Shown here piece after piece: positions 4,218 to 5,285 of a stretch of DNA of 5,285 bases. Each line of letters begins with the position of its first letter. The first letter of the stretch is position 1. Source of the DNA: an uncultured Collinsella sp. Its GTDB lineage: Bacteria; Actinomycetota; Coriobacteriia; Coriobacteriales; Coriobacteriaceae. Position numbers and translations under genes: made by a program. The notes beneath the pieces were generated by a model. It was not told the origin of the DNA. It was given only the letters and a program-made list of their open reading frames with translations, and did not search any database. The stretch spans positions 1 to 5,285 of the forward strand of contig CABUSE010000099.1 of the NCBI GenBank assembly GCA_902494135.1, given 5' to 3'.

Positions 4218-5285
4218 CTAGTCCTCCATGCCGAGGTCGATCGTGGTGCCCTCGAAGATCTTGTTGACGGTGCGGACGGCGCACATCTTGCCACACATGG
4301 TGCAAGTGCCCTCGGTGGCGGCGGGGGACTCCTCGTAGCGCTTCTTGCCCGTAACCGGGTCGAGCGCGCACTTCCACATGGCGTCCCAGTCGAGCTTGCG
4401 GCGTGCCTGGCCCATCTTGTCATCCATGTCGCGGGCGTGGGGCACCTTTTTGGCGATGTCGGCGGCGTGTGCGGCGATCTTGGTGGCCATGAGGCCGTCG
4501 AGCACATCCTGGGCGTTGGGCAGGCATAGGTGCTCTGCCGGTGTCACGTAGCACAGGAAGTCGGCACCGGAGCTGGCGGAGATGGCGCCGCCGATGGCAG
4601 CGGTGATGTGGTCGTAACCAACGCCGATATCGGTCACCAGCGGCCCGAGCACATAGAACGGAGCATTGTGGCACAGGCGCTTCTGCAGTTTCATGTTGGC
4701 GGCGATCTCGTCGAGCGCCATGTGACCCGGGCCCTCGACCATGACCTGGACGCCGGCGGCCCAAGCGCGCTTGCACAGCTTGCCCAGCTCGATCATCTCA
4801 GCGGTCTCGGTGGCGTCGTTGGAGTCGTAGAGGCAGCCCGGGCGGCAGGAGTCGCCGAGCGAAATCGTCACGTCGTACTCGTGGCAAATCTCGAGCAACT
4901 CGTCGTAGAACTCATAGAACGGGTTCTCGTTACCGGTGACCTCCATCCAGCCAAACAGCAGTGAGCCGCCGCGGCTCACGATGTTCATCAGGCGGCCGGT
5001 CTCCTTAAAGGTCTTGGTGACCGACTTGTTGATGCCGCAGTGAATGGTCATAAAGTCCACGCCGTCCTCGGCATGCGCGCGCACGACTTCGAACAGGTCG
5101 TCCTTGGTGAGCTTGACCAGCGGCTTTTCCATGTAGCCGATGGCGTCGTACATGGGGACGGTGCCTACCATGAGCGGCGTCTCGTCGATGAGCTGCTGGC
5201 GGAACTGGCGCGTCTTGCCCGAGTTGGAGAGGTCCATGATGGCGTCGGCGCCAAAGTCCTCGGCGATCTTGACCTTCTTCCATTC
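4218..5285 (-). CDS. thiC: Phosphomethylpyrimidine synthase ThiC, 5' end outside window
   Basis: The visible 355 residues are the C-terminal four fifths of ThiC. This radical SAM enzyme rearranges aminoimidazole ribotide into HMP-phosphate, the committed step of thiamin pyrimidine synthesis, in the cytoplasm. The frame stays open to the right edge, giving EWKKVKIAEDFGADAIMDLS, the usual approach to MDLS. About 70-80 N-terminal residues should lie beyond, assuming a short-type ThiC of about 430 residues. Visible motifs, numbered from the window edge: MDLS (17-20), SRGG (104-107), LGDSCRPG (143-150), VEGPGH (183-188) and GYDH (223-226) with the two conserved metal-site histidines, YVTPAEHLCLPN (246-257), and the C-terminal cluster motif C328-x2-C331-x3-C335. 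Longer ThiCs such as E. coli have CX2CX4C; the shorter spacing here is probably that of its clade. The internal ATG at 5237 is not the start. Any TPP riboswitch would be upstream, off the window. Confidence 0.96.
   Translation of the reverse strand, partial: EWKKVKIAEDFGADAIMDLSNSGKTRQFRQQLIDETPLMVGTVPMYDAIGYMEKPLVKLTKDDLFEVVRAHAEDGVDFMTIHCGINKSVTKTFKETGRLMNIVSRGGSLLFGWMEVTGNENPFYEFYDELLEICHEYDVTISLGDSCRPGCLYDSNDATETAEMIELGKLCKRAWAAGVQVMVEGPGHMALDEIAANMKLQKRLCHNAPFYVLGPLVTDIGVGYDHITAAIGGAISASSGADFLCYVTPAEHLCLPNAQDVLDGLMATKIAAHAADIAKKVPHARDMDDKMGQARRKLDWDAMWKCALDPVTGKKRYEESPAATEGTCTMCGKMCAVRTVNKIFEGTTIDLGMED

Noticed and set aside
4128..4529. 133-codon open frame on the plus strand across the thiC 3' end
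   Set aside because: It is antisense to highly conserved ThiC sequence, with no ribosome site and no family resemblance.
5235..5237. ATG at the 5' end of the longest ThiC frame as a true start
   Set aside because: The frame continues to the window edge with conserved ThiC residues before it, and no ribosome site precedes this ATG.

Overview
The window is GC-rich, about 60% by eye, and reads as ordinary chromosomal sequence from a Gram-positive-like, high-GC bacterium. A Coriobacteriia gut actinobacterium such as Collinsella is my best guess. It rests on codon usage, purine-rich ribosome binding sites and the style of the proteins, not on a marker gene, so the genus is inference. I see no insertion sequence, CRISPR array, tRNA, rRNA or phage gene.

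Layout. Four genes on the plus strand face two on the minus strand. (1) 13-372 is a small protein of a conserved uncharacterised family; its true start is uncertain and may lie outside the window. (2) 452-1147 is a seven-helix Bax inhibitor-1/YetJ-type membrane protein, closed by a strong UUCG-loop terminator at 1191-1219. (3) 1285-2406 is a microbial-type poly(ADP-ribose) glycohydrolase-like (TIGR02452) macrodomain protein with a Glu/Ala/Pro-rich insert and an acidic tail. (4) 2485-3144 is an SGNH hydrolase of the arylesterase/acyltransferase type, starting 19 bases after a terminator-like hairpin. A long hairpin at 3151-3195 separates it from the convergent thiamin genes. (5) thiD (3205-4035, minus) and (6) thiC (4218 to the right edge, minus, 5' part missing) encode consecutive steps of pyrimidine synthesis for thiamin diphosphate. 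ThiC makes HMP-phosphate from aminoimidazole ribotide, and ThiD phosphorylates it to HMP-diphosphate. A 182-base gap between them holds a GC-rich inverted repeat, a bulged hairpin and a perfect TATAAT, so thiD probably has some transcriptional independence from thiC. No TPP riboswitch is visible; one upstream of thiC would lie off the window.

The most interesting signal is in gene 3. The PARG signature, normally GGG-X(6-8)-Q-E-E, reads GGG-X7-Q-E-A, so the glutamate that is catalytic in characterised PARGs is an alanine. The protein may be an ADP-ribose reader rather than a hydrolase. The other genes look intact and conventional. I do not see a convincing new multi-gene system here.
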